Position numbers and translations under genes: made by a program. DNA of 64,000 bases from Geminocystis sp. GBBB08 (lineage in GTDB: Bacteria; Cyanobacteriota; Cyanobacteriia; Cyanobacteriales; Cyanobacteriaceae). The stretch's first letter is position 1. Every line of letters starts with the position of its first letter. Below are positions 31,901 to 40,999 of the stretch, piece after piece. The stretch is taken from assembly GCF_016743215.1 (NCBI RefSeq), contig NZ_VRZC01000004.1, forward strand, positions 1 to 64,000, read 5' to 3'. The notes beneath the pieces are model-generated. The model was not told where the DNA came from and did no database searches. It saw only the letters and a program-made list of their open reading frames with translations.

Positions 31901-32676
31901 ACAAAAGAAGAAGTAACCCCCCTCAATCCCCCCTAAAAATGGGGGAAGGTAATAAAACAGAAGATAAATTGTTGATTATTAGTATCAAAGATGATGGTAT
32001 TGGTATTAGTGGCGATCGCATCAATAAATTATTTAAACCTTTTACCCAAGCGGATGCTTCCATTAACCGTCAATACGGAGGTACTGGTTTAGGATTAGTT
32101 ATCAGTAAAAACTTAGTTGAATTAATGGGGGGAAAAATGTGGGTAGAAAGTCAAGGCAATATTGGGGGTAATCCTCCTGATAATTGGATTTTAAAATCGA
32201 CAACGAAAGGCTCAACTTTTTATTTTACCCTTCCTATCAAAGAAGTTTTTAATAATGAAAAAGAACTAAAAATAATATCAGAAAACCTTTTTACCCAACC
32301 CAAAATCAAAAAATCAAATCTGAAAATACTTCTTGCTGAAGATAACAAAGTTAATCAAAAAGTAGCCTTATTAACCCTGAAAAAATTAGGTTATAAAGCG
32401 GATGTTGCTAATAATGGTTTAGAAGTTTTAGCAATGTTAGAAACACAATTTTATGACGTGATTTTAATGGATATGCAAATGCCTCAAATGGATGGTGTCA
32501 CTGCGACACAAATTATCCGTGAATCTTCAAAACTACAGCCTTATATTATTGCTTTAACCGCTAATGCCTTAGAAAGTGATCGTCAATTATGTTTTAAGGT
32601 AGGAATGAATGATTATCTTAGCAAACCTATTGCCATGGCACAATTACAAGAGGCGTTAGAAAATGTCAAAATATAG
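28996..32676 (+). CDS. Hybrid sensor histidine kinase (Cache-HAMP-PASx3-HisKA-HATPase-REC)
   Basis: FLANMSHEIRTPMNGVVGM, GTGLGLVISKNLVELMGG, ILLAEDNKVNQKVALLTLKKLG...VILMDMQMPQMDG. Confidence 0.93.
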   Translation: MQPLSNGNNLKKIHFPNLSLQWVLIIPFVVQIVVAMSFVGYISYLSGQKAVKNITDKLMTEIGEKIEHRLNNYLDVAQQINQINKQVIESELISPQDFDKLSKYFWQQLQNHDFTYINYGNEKGEFIGVGYAEGNLEIAEIKQPNLDILYSYKPDEKGNKIYPPMIFKGQNPNDANWYSQGIKAGKPIWSNIYNWADIPTEVAISASAPVYNSSNQIMGVVGIDLSLSKINTFLQGLKVGKTGKVFIVEKSGLLVASSTTIKPYKSIKGKSERLSVKEIDDSLLKKSLKIINDQFANIALISGAENHIFLADNNTFVQVISYHNNYGIDWLIIIAIPQSDFTAEIKQNITNTILFCFLTLIIAIVISIWTTKWINRPILRLCLASESLAQGNFNYCLSEDTKILELNILAKSFNLMTKQIQQTVNECESRYHQLVEQQTDFILRSLPDTTITFANDSLCHALGCKLEEIMGQKWVNFADEEDLESILEQISLLTPENNNFMAENRDQRSNKEIGWTQWINQGIFNEQGKLIEIQSAGRDITKLKEIQLALQESETRFQKIAVSSPGIIYIVVQRPDGSQYFEYISSVVEEILEITQEEVLRNPESFFNQFHPDDIAGFEQAVLENIHTMSPFHYEWRMITPSGKLKWLQANDRPELRKDGNVAWAGVMLDITDTIESKYRLEKLANQIPGVIYQYRLSVDGKSSFPYASRGIEDIYGVTPEDVKDSADKVFEVLHPDDQNMILDSILESASNLTPWYCEYRVCHQDGTVIWVLGHSIPQKEIDGSIIWHGYITNITERKQIEIDLEQAKKEAEAATKAKSQFLANMSHEIRTPMNGVVGMVQLLSLTELTNEQADFVNTIKKRADTLLTVINDILDFSKIESGMMEIEEHPLMLEDIIKSVSRLFCKQALDKGVNLNYEIDDCVPSQILGDSSRLQQVLLNIIGNALKFTEKGEILIFVNVISPLSPLHKRRSNPPQSPLKMGEGNKTEDKLLIISIKDDGIGISGDRINKLFKPFTQADASINRQYGGTGLGLVISKNLVELMGGKMWVESQGNIGGNPPDNWILKSTTKGSTFYFTLPIKEVFNNEKELKIISENLFTQPKIKKSNLKILLAEDNKVNQKVALLTLKKLGYKADVANNGLEVLAMLETQFYDVILMDMQMPQMDGVTATQIIRESSKLQPYIIALTANALESDRQLCFKVGMNDYLSKPIAMAQLQEALENVKI
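31881..31950 (+). repeat. C/G-rich palindromic repeat embedded in HATPase coding region
   Basis: CTCTCCTCTATCTCCCC...AACCCCCCTCAATCCCCCCTAAAAATGGGGGAAGG, translated SPLSPLHKRRSNPPQSPLKMGEG. Confidence 0.7.
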
Positions 32677-32800
32677 GAATGAGAAGAAATTTAATTATGA
32701 TTAAATCTTGTAAAATGAATTTTACACCTAACAAATAACTTTAATTGAAGTAAAGTAAAAACTTAATAAAATACAAGTATATTTTTTTTTCAAAGCTATA

Positions 32801-32844
32801 GTAACAAAAAAGTAACAAAAAGGTAACAAAAAGATAACAAAGAG
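32801..32844 (+). promoter_or_regulatory. Four 11-bp direct repeats (GTAACAAAAAG) upstream of second kinase
   Basis: GTAACAAAAAA GTAACAAAAAG GTAACAAAAAG ATAACAAAGAG, exact 11-bp phase. Confidence 0.6.
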
Positions 32845-32979
32845 TTTCAAGCCTTTGCCTTATATTACTTCTATACAATTAATTTTGCATTAGTATTACT
32901 ACTAACATTGATTTTATAAGTAATTAACCAAACTTGATATTTATTATTTATTTCAGCGATAATTTTATGGTTTTACACA

Positions 32980-35900
32980 ATGCAATCACCATCAAAAGAT
33001 CATAATTCAAAAAAACCTCGTTTTCCGAGTATCTCTCTGCAATGGGTGTTAATTGTTCCCTTTGTAGTGCAAATTGTCGGGGCAGTGGGATTAGTAGGTT
33101 ATTTGTCATATCGTAGTGAACAACAATCCCTTCAAAAATTAATCCTAGAAATTCACCGACAAACCACTGATAACGTAGTTCAGTATTTAGATAACTATTT
33201 AGCCACCCCCACGTTGATAAATCGCATTAATGCTGACGCTTTTCGTTTAGGATACCTGAATCTTAAGAATACATCTCAATTAAGGCAATATCTTTATTTT
33301 CAATTACAACAGTTTCCTACGGTTAGTCATATTATGGTAGGTACGGAAGAAGGTGTTTTTCAAGTAGCAAATCGTAATCCTTTTCCCACTATCCTAGAAA
33401 CAAATACGGATAATCCTTCCGAACTTAAGATTTATAGTGTTAATTATCGGGGGGAAAAATTAGCTTTAATTGATACTATTAAAAATTTTCATCTCAAATC
33501 TCGCCCTTGGTATGAAACTGCGGTAAAAACAGGCAAACCAATATCAATACCGATTTTTCAATTAGCAGATAATACTGATTTTTCTCTTAATAATAGCCGT
33601 CCTATTTATGATGAGAAAACTGGTAAATTATTAGGGGTTTTTTCCGCCGCAGTGGATTTAACTTTTTTTCGTCATTTTATTTCTAGTTTACAGATTGGTA
33701 AAAATGGTCGAGTATTTATTGTTGATAAAAATGGCTTTTTAATTGGTACTTCTAGTCATAATTTGCCCTTTCGGAAAAAAGAAAAAAATGGTGAAATTAT
33801 CCTCGAAAAAATTAAAGCTATAGAAAGTGAAGATCCGTTAATTCAAGCTACAAGTCGTTATTTATTGAGTCAATTTAATGATTTTAAAAAGCTCAATCAA
33901 AAGTTACAATTAGATTTTTTAAAAGATGATGATCAACGTCGGCAATTTGTACAAGTTGTTCCATATCACGGTGGTTTAGGATTAGATTGGTTAATTGTCA
34001 CAGTTGTACCAGAAGGGGATTTTACTGCAAAAATAATAGAAAATAATCAACGGACAATTTTATTATCTTTAATGACTTTTATCACGGCAATAGTCATAGG
34101 AATTTTAACAATTCGTAGTATTAATCGTCCTATTTTAAACATAAGTAAAGCTAGTCAATCTTTAGCAGAAGGAGAATTTAATGAACCTTTATCAGAAGAT
34201 AATATTATTACTGAAATTCGGACTTTATCAATATCTTTTAATCAGATGTTAGCACAAGTTTCTCAATCTTTTGATCAAGTTGAAGTTGCTTTACAAGAAT
34301 CTCAAGAAAAATATCAAATTCTCTTTGAAATTTTACCCATTGGTATTTTAATTACCGATGAAGATGGTAAATTAATCGAAGGAAATCCGATTTTAGGAGA
34401 GATTTTAGGAGTTTCTCCCCAAGAATATATGGAAAATTTAGAAAATAGTCATCCTTCTTGGCAAGTAATTCATGGAGATGGTACTATAATGTCTATATCA
34501 GAATTTGCCAGTGTGAGAGCATTAAGGGAAAATTGCTTTATTCATGATGTAGAAAAAGGTATTGTTCAACCTGATGGTAGTATTCACTGGTTAAGTGTTA
34601 GTGCTGCCCCTATTCCTCTACCTCATTATGGGGTAGCTATTGCTTATATAGATATTACGAACCGGAAGAAAACCGAATTAGCACTACAAAAAAGTGAAAC
34701 TAGATTCCGTCGATTAAGCGAAAATATACCCGGTATGATTTATCAATATGTAAGAGATACAAATGGCATTGATAAATTTACTTATGTAAGTAGTAAATCC
34801 TTAGAAATTTATGAAGTTGAGCCTGAAAAAGCAATAGAAAACTCTGGTTATATATGGGAAAAAATACATCCAGATGATGTACCAGGATTACAAAAAGAAG
34901 TAAATATGTCTGTCATAGAGTTAAAGCCTTTTTTTTCGCAACATCGGTTAATTATGCCTAATAACCACATAAAATGGATTCAAGTCATCGCTCAACCTTA
35001 CAAAGATGCTCCCGGAAATGTTTTTTGGGATGGTGTCATTTTTGATATTACCGATCGCAAAGCGACAGAATTAGAGTTACAAAATAGTGAAGCAAAATAT
35101 CGTCATCTTATCGAATATTTACACGCTGGAGTAGTTGTTCATACAGAAGATAGTAGTATAATTTTATGCAATGCTATGGCTTGTGACTTATTAGGCTTAA
35201 CTTCTGAACAAATGTTAGGTAAATCAAAAATTGATCCTATTTGGCATTTTTTCTTAGAAAATGGTGATATTATGCCTGTAGAGTGTTATCCTGTTCATCA
35301 AGTTTTAAAAACTCAACAACCTCTGAAAAATTATATTGTCGGTATCAATAGAGAAGATAATTCAAGGGTTTGGGTTTTAGTTAATGCTTTTCCTGAGTTT
35401 GATAATGATGGAGAAATTAAGCAAGTAATCGTCACCTTTATTGATATAACTGATCGAAAATTAGCAGAAAAAGAACTAATTATTGCCAAAGAAACTGCGG
35501 AAAAAGCCACAAAAGCTAAAAGTGAATTTTTGGCGAATATGAGTCACGAAATCCGCACTCCCATGAATGGAGTCATCGGTATGGCACAGTTATTATCGAT
35601 GACACCTTTAAATAATGAACAAAAAGATTTACTTAATACCATTCAAGATAGTAGCGATGCACTTTTAACTATTATTAATGATATTTTGGATTTCTCGAAA
35701 ATTGAGTCAGGCAAATTGGAATTAGAAAAACATCCTTTTATTTTAAAAGACATCCTTAAATCTTTGTGTAATTTACTCTCGAAACAAGCCACAGATAAAA
35801 GTATCAATCTTGACTACGAAATTAGTAATAATTTACCAACAACTTTTTTAGGTGATGCTTCTCGCCTTCGTCAAATCATTTTAAATCTGATAAGCAATGC

Positions 35901-36753
35901 CCTTAAATTTACCGATAATGGAGAGATTTTGATTTGTGTGGATGTTACCTCCCCTAACTCCCCCTTAAAAGAGGAGAATCAATGGAAAAATCCTCCTCAA
36001 TCCTCCCCTCAAAGGATGGGAAGTAATGGAAGACAGGAAGAATATGAGTTGTTGATTAGTATTAAAGATACTGGTATTGGGATAGATAGCGATCGCATTA
36101 ATAAATTATTTCAACCTTTTACCCAAGCGGATGCTTCCATTAACCGTAAATATGGTGGCACTGGTTTAGGGTTAGCTATAAGTAAAAATTTAGTAGCTTT
36201 AATGGGGGGTAAAATGTGGGTAGAAAGTTTTGGTAATATTGGGGGAAATCCTCCTGAAAATTGGATTTTTAAATCTCAAGACAAAGGTGCAACTTTTTAT
36301 TTTACTGTCAATCTTCAAGTAGTTACTGATAGTGAAATTAGCACAGAAAAATCTTCCCTCAAATCAGCACAATTAAACTCAGAAATTTCTTTGTTAAAAA
36401 TTCTTTTAGCTGAAGATAATAAAGTTAATCAAAAAGTAGCTTTATTAATCCTCAAAAAAATTGGCTATACTGCTGATATTGCTAACAATGGTTTAGAAGT
36501 TTTACAGATGTTAGAAAAACAATTTTATGACGTAATTTTAATGGATATGCAAATGCCAGAAATGGACGGAATTACCACTACAAAAATGGTTCGTAAATTG
36601 TCAAAACCGCAACCTTATATTATTGCTTTAACTGCTAATGCTTTAGAAGGCGATAGACAATTATGTTTAAATGCTGGGATGAATGATTATATAAGGAAAC
36701 CTATTGCTATAGATGAACTTAAAAAAGTGTTAGAAAATATTAAAATAAATTGA
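32980..36753 (+). CDS. Hybrid sensor histidine kinase, tandem paralogue of the preceding gene
   Basis: Shared N-term (FPSISLQWVLIVPFVVQIV vs FPNLSLQWVLIIPFVVQIV), HisKA FLANMSHEIRTPMNGVIGM, REC domain. Confidence 0.93.
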   Translation: MQSPSKDHNSKKPRFPSISLQWVLIVPFVVQIVGAVGLVGYLSYRSEQQSLQKLILEIHRQTTDNVVQYLDNYLATPTLINRINADAFRLGYLNLKNTSQLRQYLYFQLQQFPTVSHIMVGTEEGVFQVANRNPFPTILETNTDNPSELKIYSVNYRGEKLALIDTIKNFHLKSRPWYETAVKTGKPISIPIFQLADNTDFSLNNSRPIYDEKTGKLLGVFSAAVDLTFFRHFISSLQIGKNGRVFIVDKNGFLIGTSSHNLPFRKKEKNGEIILEKIKAIESEDPLIQATSRYLLSQFNDFKKLNQKLQLDFLKDDDQRRQFVQVVPYHGGLGLDWLIVTVVPEGDFTAKIIENNQRTILLSLMTFITAIVIGILTIRSINRPILNISKASQSLAEGEFNEPLSEDNIITEIRTLSISFNQMLAQVSQSFDQVEVALQESQEKYQILFEILPIGILITDEDGKLIEGNPILGEILGVSPQEYMENLENSHPSWQVIHGDGTIMSISEFASVRALRENCFIHDVEKGIVQPDGSIHWLSVSAAPIPLPHYGVAIAYIDITNRKKTELALQKSETRFRRLSENIPGMIYQYVRDTNGIDKFTYVSSKSLEIYEVEPEKAIENSGYIWEKIHPDDVPGLQKEVNMSVIELKPFFSQHRLIMPNNHIKWIQVIAQPYKDAPGNVFWDGVIFDITDRKATELELQNSEAKYRHLIEYLHAGVVVHTEDSSIILCNAMACDLLGLTSEQMLGKSKIDPIWHFFLENGDIMPVECYPVHQVLKTQQPLKNYIVGINREDNSRVWVLVNAFPEFDNDGEIKQVIVTFIDITDRKLAEKELIIAKETAEKATKAKSEFLANMSHEIRTPMNGVIGMAQLLSMTPLNNEQKDLLNTIQDSSDALLTIINDILDFSKIESGKLELEKHPFILKDILKSLCNLLSKQATDKSINLDYEISNNLPTTFLGDASRLRQIILNLISNALKFTDNGEILICVDVTSPNSPLKEENQWKNPPQSSPQRMGSNGRQEEYELLISIKDTGIGIDSDRINKLFQPFTQADASINRKYGGTGLGLAISKNLVALMGGKMWVESFGNIGGNPPENWIFKSQDKGATFYFTVNLQVVTDSEISTEKSSLKSAQLNSEISLLKILLAEDNKVNQKVALLILKKIGYTADIANNGLEVLQMLEKQFYDVILMDMQMPEMDGITTTKMVRKLSKPQPYIIALTANALEGDRQLCLNAGMNDYIRKPIAIDELKKVLENIKIN
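35947..36025 (+). repeat. C-rich repeat embedded at the homologous HATPase site of the paralogue
   Basis: CCTCCCCTAACTCCCCCTTAAAAGAGGAG...CCTCCTCAATCCTCCCCTCAAAGGATGGGAAG. Confidence 0.65.
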
Positions 36754-36802
36754 AGTGGGAAATAATTATAATGAAAAAATCATATACTATTTATGCTGAT
36801 CT

Positions 36803-37308
36803 TTGTTGTTTAAATACTTATATTTTTCTTTGGACGACCTAATTTTGGCCCACTCATTCTTATCCCTTTTTCTTGACAGTATTTTCGATTTTCTTTCGTT
36901 CTATAAATTTTATCTACATGTATCGATTCTGGATAATATCCCCACATTTTATAATATTTTTCTACTTGCTTTTTTAAGTATTTTGCCGAGGCAAAATTTG
37001 ACCATTCTACCTACATAGTCTAAAAATATATATCCTTCTACATAAGATACTGATATTTTCGCTCCAAATTCTACTGATACTCTTGCTTTACCTCTTACTA
37101 TTGGTCTAATATGAGGCTGTTCTATACTTACTATTCTATTTTCTATTGTCTGTTTATTTTCTGAGTACATTTGCAATTGTTGTCTATATAATTCTTTGAC
37201 TACTTCTATTTTTTCTCTTTCTTTTCTTGACAATATTTCTTCTTCATTTACTTTTGTTTTAACGATTATTTTCATCCAAGTGAAAACCGTTGGGAAATTG
37301 AAAATCAC
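36803..37308 (-). pseudogene. Degraded IS5/IS1182-like transposase remnant (frameshifted)
   Basis: Reverse strand: IEQPHIRPIVRGKARVSVEFGAKISVSYVEGYIFLD (frame 1) then KMWGYYPESIHVDKIYRTKENRKYCQEKGIRMSGPKLGRPKK (frame 2). Confidence 0.85.
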
Positions 37309-37725
37309 TGATAGTATTGTGTAAATGTTCAGTCTTGCGATACATAAAAGTGCGGGGTTTTTTGGTGATTATAACTCCTAAAGACTCATTTTATGAGCAA
37401 TGTAGTGTATCTAAACCGTTGTTTTTTATAGCTTTCTGAGTTATTCAGCAAACCCTAAGTATGGGTTGCTCAAAAAGTATTTTCGTGAGGTAGGTATTAG
37501 CCGTCAGCTATCAGCTTAAAGAAGACTAGGAGATAAGGAGAGTTAAACATGATTAAAATTGATTTTCGATAATTATTGATCAAATTTAATTCAGATGTTT
37601 GAGTCATTTTGACAACAATCTCCCCCTCTCCTTCTCACCCCCCTCCTTCCTGTCTTGCCTCTATCAGCTTATTAAAGTCTAACTTCAGGTAATCTAAAGC
37701 CCCCGCTGCAAAAAACACTCTTAAT

Positions 37726-37770
37726 TAGACTTCTTGCACCAAGTCGAGTAATAAGTAATAAGTAATGAGT
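37726..37770 (-). repeat. Dispersed repeat, copy B (inverted orientation)
   Basis: TTAGACTTCTTGCACCAAGTCGAGTAATAAGTAATAAGTAATGAG. Confidence 0.85.
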
Positions 37771-37962
37771 TAAAAAATCAACATTTTTCACCAACAGATT
37801 TTACTTTGAATTTTGCACTCGTGTCTATTATTGTTTCAACTTTCAAAATAATCAAAAATAATCAAACCTAACACCTACTACCTGCCACCTTTTATTTAGT
37901 TTTTATTTATTGATGTAAGCAAGATCTCAGATTAATAAAATTAAGTTATACTCTATTCGCAA

Positions 37963-39510
37963 TTACTTATGTGTAGCTCCAAAATTGGAAATCAATAAAT
38001 CTTTCAATACTGATTTGAGATCGTCACAAGGGATACTTTTCTGAGCAACAACACCTAAATGAGCATCTTTACCAACTTTTCCTCCAGTAAATAAATTAAC
38101 TCCTTCTACTACTTGTCCATTTTTTTTCGCTTTTGTACCCATTAAACCTATATCACCTGCTTGAGCTTGTCCGCAAGAGTTGGGGCAACCAGTCCAATGA
38201 ATACGAACTCTTTCAGGTATATTTAATTCGGCATCTAATTCTTGGGCTAATTTTAAGCCTCTTTCTTTGGTTTCTACTAAGGCAAAGTTACAATAACGAG
38301 CACCTGTGCAGGAAATTAGCGATCGCACAAGAGGAGTAGGATTGATCGGATATTTTTGTAATACTGGATCAGCTAAAAAAGATTCTACTTTCTCGTCAGC
38401 GACAAAAGGAATGATAAAATTTTGTTCTACTGTTGCCCGAATTTCACCCTTACCATAAACGTCAGCTAAACGAGCAATATCATACATTCCTTGAGCATCT
38501 AAACGGCCAACGGGGATATGAATACCAATATAATTATAACCCTCTTGGATTTGGGGATGGACACCTAAATGATCTCGTTTTTCCATGGTATATTCATCTT
38601 TAGAAGCGGCAAAATACAGAGATTTCCCTAACATTTTTTCCACTTCTATGCGAAATCGATTCATACCCCATTTATCCACTAACCACATTAAACGAGATTT
38701 ACCCCGATTCTCCCTCAAACCTTCCTCTAAGCCATTTTCACTATAAACCTTTAAAATAGCCGCACTTAACTCAATAACTTCATCATTCGGTTTTACCCAC
38801 ACATCCATCGAGATAGACTCTGCACAACGTTGAGCGGATAAATAACCACCAATTAAGACATTAAAGCCAAATTCACCATCTTTAAAAGCTGGAATAAAAG
38901 CAATATCATTAATTTCTGCGTGAATAGAATTATCTCTAGCACCGTCAATAGCTATATTTAACTTTCGAGGTAAATTACTAAATTCGTAACTACCTTGACC
39001 TTTATTTGTAATTAAATCTTGTAACTTTTGGTTTAATTCCCTCGTATCAAATAATTCATCAGGATCTATTCCCGCTACAGGTGAACCGGTTAAGTTACGC
39101 ACATTATCCATGCCAGATTGAACGGAAGTCATACCTACGGCTTCAAGTTTTTGGAAAATTTCAGGAATGTCCTGTAAATGTACACCTCTTAATTGTATAT
39201 TTTGACGGGTAGTAACATCAGCACTACCATCATCTCCATAACGTTCAATAATTTCCGCTAAAGTCCGCATTTGTTTGCTAGTAAGAATACCGTTAGGCAT
39301 ACGCAATCGTAACATAAATTTACCCGGAGTTACTGGGCGGAAAAAGATACCTAACCATTTCAATCTTACAATTAAATCATCTTCTTCCATAGCCTCCCAA
39401 CCGATATTAGCAAAATTTTCTAACTCTTGTTTTACATCTAAACCATGTTTAGCAACTTTAACTTTTTCGATTTTATTTAATTTAATTTTTGTATCAGTAG
39501 CAATAATCAT
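37963..39510 (-). CDS. nirA: Ferredoxin-nitrite reductase
   Basis: RPVTPGKFMLRLRMPNGILTSKQMR, VTTRQNIQLRGV, SISCTGARYCNFALVETK-type siroheme/4Fe-4S motif and HWTGCPNSCGQAQAGDIGL. Confidence 0.92.
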   Translation of the reverse strand: MIIATDTKIKLNKIEKVKVAKHGLDVKQELENFANIGWEAMEEDDLIVRLKWLGIFFRPVTPGKFMLRLRMPNGILTSKQMRTLAEIIERYGDDGSADVTTRQNIQLRGVHLQDIPEIFQKLEAVGMTSVQSGMDNVRNLTGSPVAGIDPDELFDTRELNQKLQDLITNKGQGSYEFSNLPRKLNIAIDGARDNSIHAEINDIAFIPAFKDGEFGFNVLIGGYLSAQRCAESISMDVWVKPNDEVIELSAAILKVYSENGLEEGLRENRGKSRLMWLVDKWGMNRFRIEVEKMLGKSLYFAASKDEYTMEKRDHLGVHPQIQEGYNYIGIHIPVGRLDAQGMYDIARLADVYGKGEIRATVEQNFIIPFVADEKVESFLADPVLQKYPINPTPLVRSLISCTGARYCNFALVETKERGLKLAQELDAELNIPERVRIHWTGCPNSCGQAQAGDIGLMGTKAKKNGQVVEGVNLFTGGKVGKDAHLGVVAQKSIPCDDLKSVLKDLLISNFGATHK

Positions 39511-39594
39511 GACGTTATCTCTTTAAATATAAATTGACGATATTGATTCAATAATTAATTTATGAATTAAATTAGTAGATCTTATGCAAAACAG

Positions 39595-39634
39595 ATTATA
39601 AATTTAATTCTTAATATTTTGTAACTTTTAATAC
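39595..39634 (-). promoter_or_regulatory. NtcA-activated promoter of nirA: GTA-N8-TAC plus TATAAT -10
   Basis: Reverse strand GTATTAAAAGTTAC (39634-39621), 20 nt spacer, TATAAT (39600-39595); TAATCT as TAN3T gives 22 nt spacing. Confidence 0.75.
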
Positions 39635-39700
39635 TGAATACTCTGAGACTAACTACTATTGCATAACTTTTATGGTTTTTTTACATTTTAAGTTAAGTAA

Positions 39701-40981
39701 TTATGTTATTTCTGTTTCGATAAATGCTTCCTCTAACTTTGCTTTCCTCGTTTTACCATCCACTAAGGCACTAACAGTCATATCTCCCATTACATTTATA
39801 GCGGTACGACATCGATCAAGAAACCAATCAACGGTAACTAAAATAGCGATATATTCCGTAGGTAATCCAACGGAGGTAAACACCAGTGTCATGGTAACTA
39901 AACCAGCTTCAGGGATTCCGGCCGCACCCACTGAAGCGATAATAGAAGTTAGCATCACCATAATTTGTTGAGTTAAGGTTAATTGTTGATTGAGAATTTG
40001 GGAGATAAATAAAGCTGACATTGCTTCATATAAAGCTGTGCCATCATTATTAAAATTACTGCCCACCAACGCCCCTAAAGAAGCAGAGGATTCTCTTAAA
40101 CCTATTTTCTCAATTAAAACCTTGAAAGTTATAGGCATGGTTGCCGTAGAAGAAGCCGTAGAAAATGCTGTAATTAAAGCATCTGAACCTTTTTTGAGAA
40201 GATCAATAGGATGTACCCACGAACCAAAATAAACACGAGTTAAATAATACATTGCCTGTAAAATTAAAGCAATAATTACCGCAATTACGAAAAATCCTAG
40301 AGATTTAAAAGGGGCAAATCCTTTCAGGGCGATCGTTTGTGATACTATCCCAAAAACAGCAAAAGGAACAAGTTTTATTACCCAATGAACAATAATAATA
40401 ACTGCTTCAAATAATACCGTTATTAACTTTTCAATGGGGAAATAATCAGTATTATTTTCTTCAATAAATTTAGTTTTTAATCCCCTTAAAACAATAGCAA
40501 AAGATAAAGCAACAATAATTAATTGAATAACATTATTATCTACTAAAGGTTTTACTATTGAATCTGGAATAAGATCCTGTAATAATCCCCAAGGATCTAA
40601 GGTTTTTTCCGATGGTTTTGTATCTATTCCTAACTCTAAAGTACCATGACTACCGGGTTGTAAAATATTTGCTACTAATAATCCAATAATAATTGCTACA
40701 AGAGTATTAGTAATTAATAAAACTGCTAATTTTTTACCTGATTGACTAGGAATTTCCGCAGTTAAAAAAGTATGAATAATTGCCAAGAAAATTAAAGGTG
40801 TAGCTAAAGTTCTAAGAGCTTTTAAAATTAAGGTACAAGGTAAAGCTAAATGTTCTATTAATGAAGGATCAATAATAGGGTTTCCCGCACCTAAAATAAT
40901 TCCTAATATAACAGCTAAAATAAGAGCAAAAACAATTTGTATATAGAGGGGAAATTGACTAATTTTATTAAAAATATTCAT
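39701..40981 (-). CDS. Dicarboxylate/amino acid:cation symporter (GltS/DAACS-like)
   Basis: IFLAIIHTF, STASSTATMPITFKVL, GSNFNNDGTALYEAMSALF, ILVTVDWFLDRCRTAINVMGD. Confidence 0.92.
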   Translation of the reverse strand: MNIFNKISQFPLYIQIVFALILAVILGIILGAGNPIIDPSLIEHLALPCTLILKALRTLATPLIFLAIIHTFLTAEIPSQSGKKLAVLLITNTLVAIIIGLLVANILQPGSHGTLELGIDTKPSEKTLDPWGLLQDLIPDSIVKPLVDNNVIQLIIVALSFAIVLRGLKTKFIEENNTDYFPIEKLITVLFEAVIIIVHWVIKLVPFAVFGIVSQTIALKGFAPFKSLGFFVIAVIIALILQAMYYLTRVYFGSWVHPIDLLKKGSDALITAFSTASSTATMPITFKVLIEKIGLRESSASLGALVGSNFNNDGTALYEAMSALFISQILNQQLTLTQQIMVMLTSIIASVGAAGIPEAGLVTMTLVFTSVGLPTEYIAILVTVDWFLDRCRTAINVMGDMTVSALVDGKTRKAKLEEAFIETEIT

Positions 40982-40999
40982 AAAATAATCATCATAATT

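Noticed and set aside
36803-37018. ORF 36803..37018 (+)
   Set aside because: Antisense to a transposase remnant that reads clearly on the minus strand.
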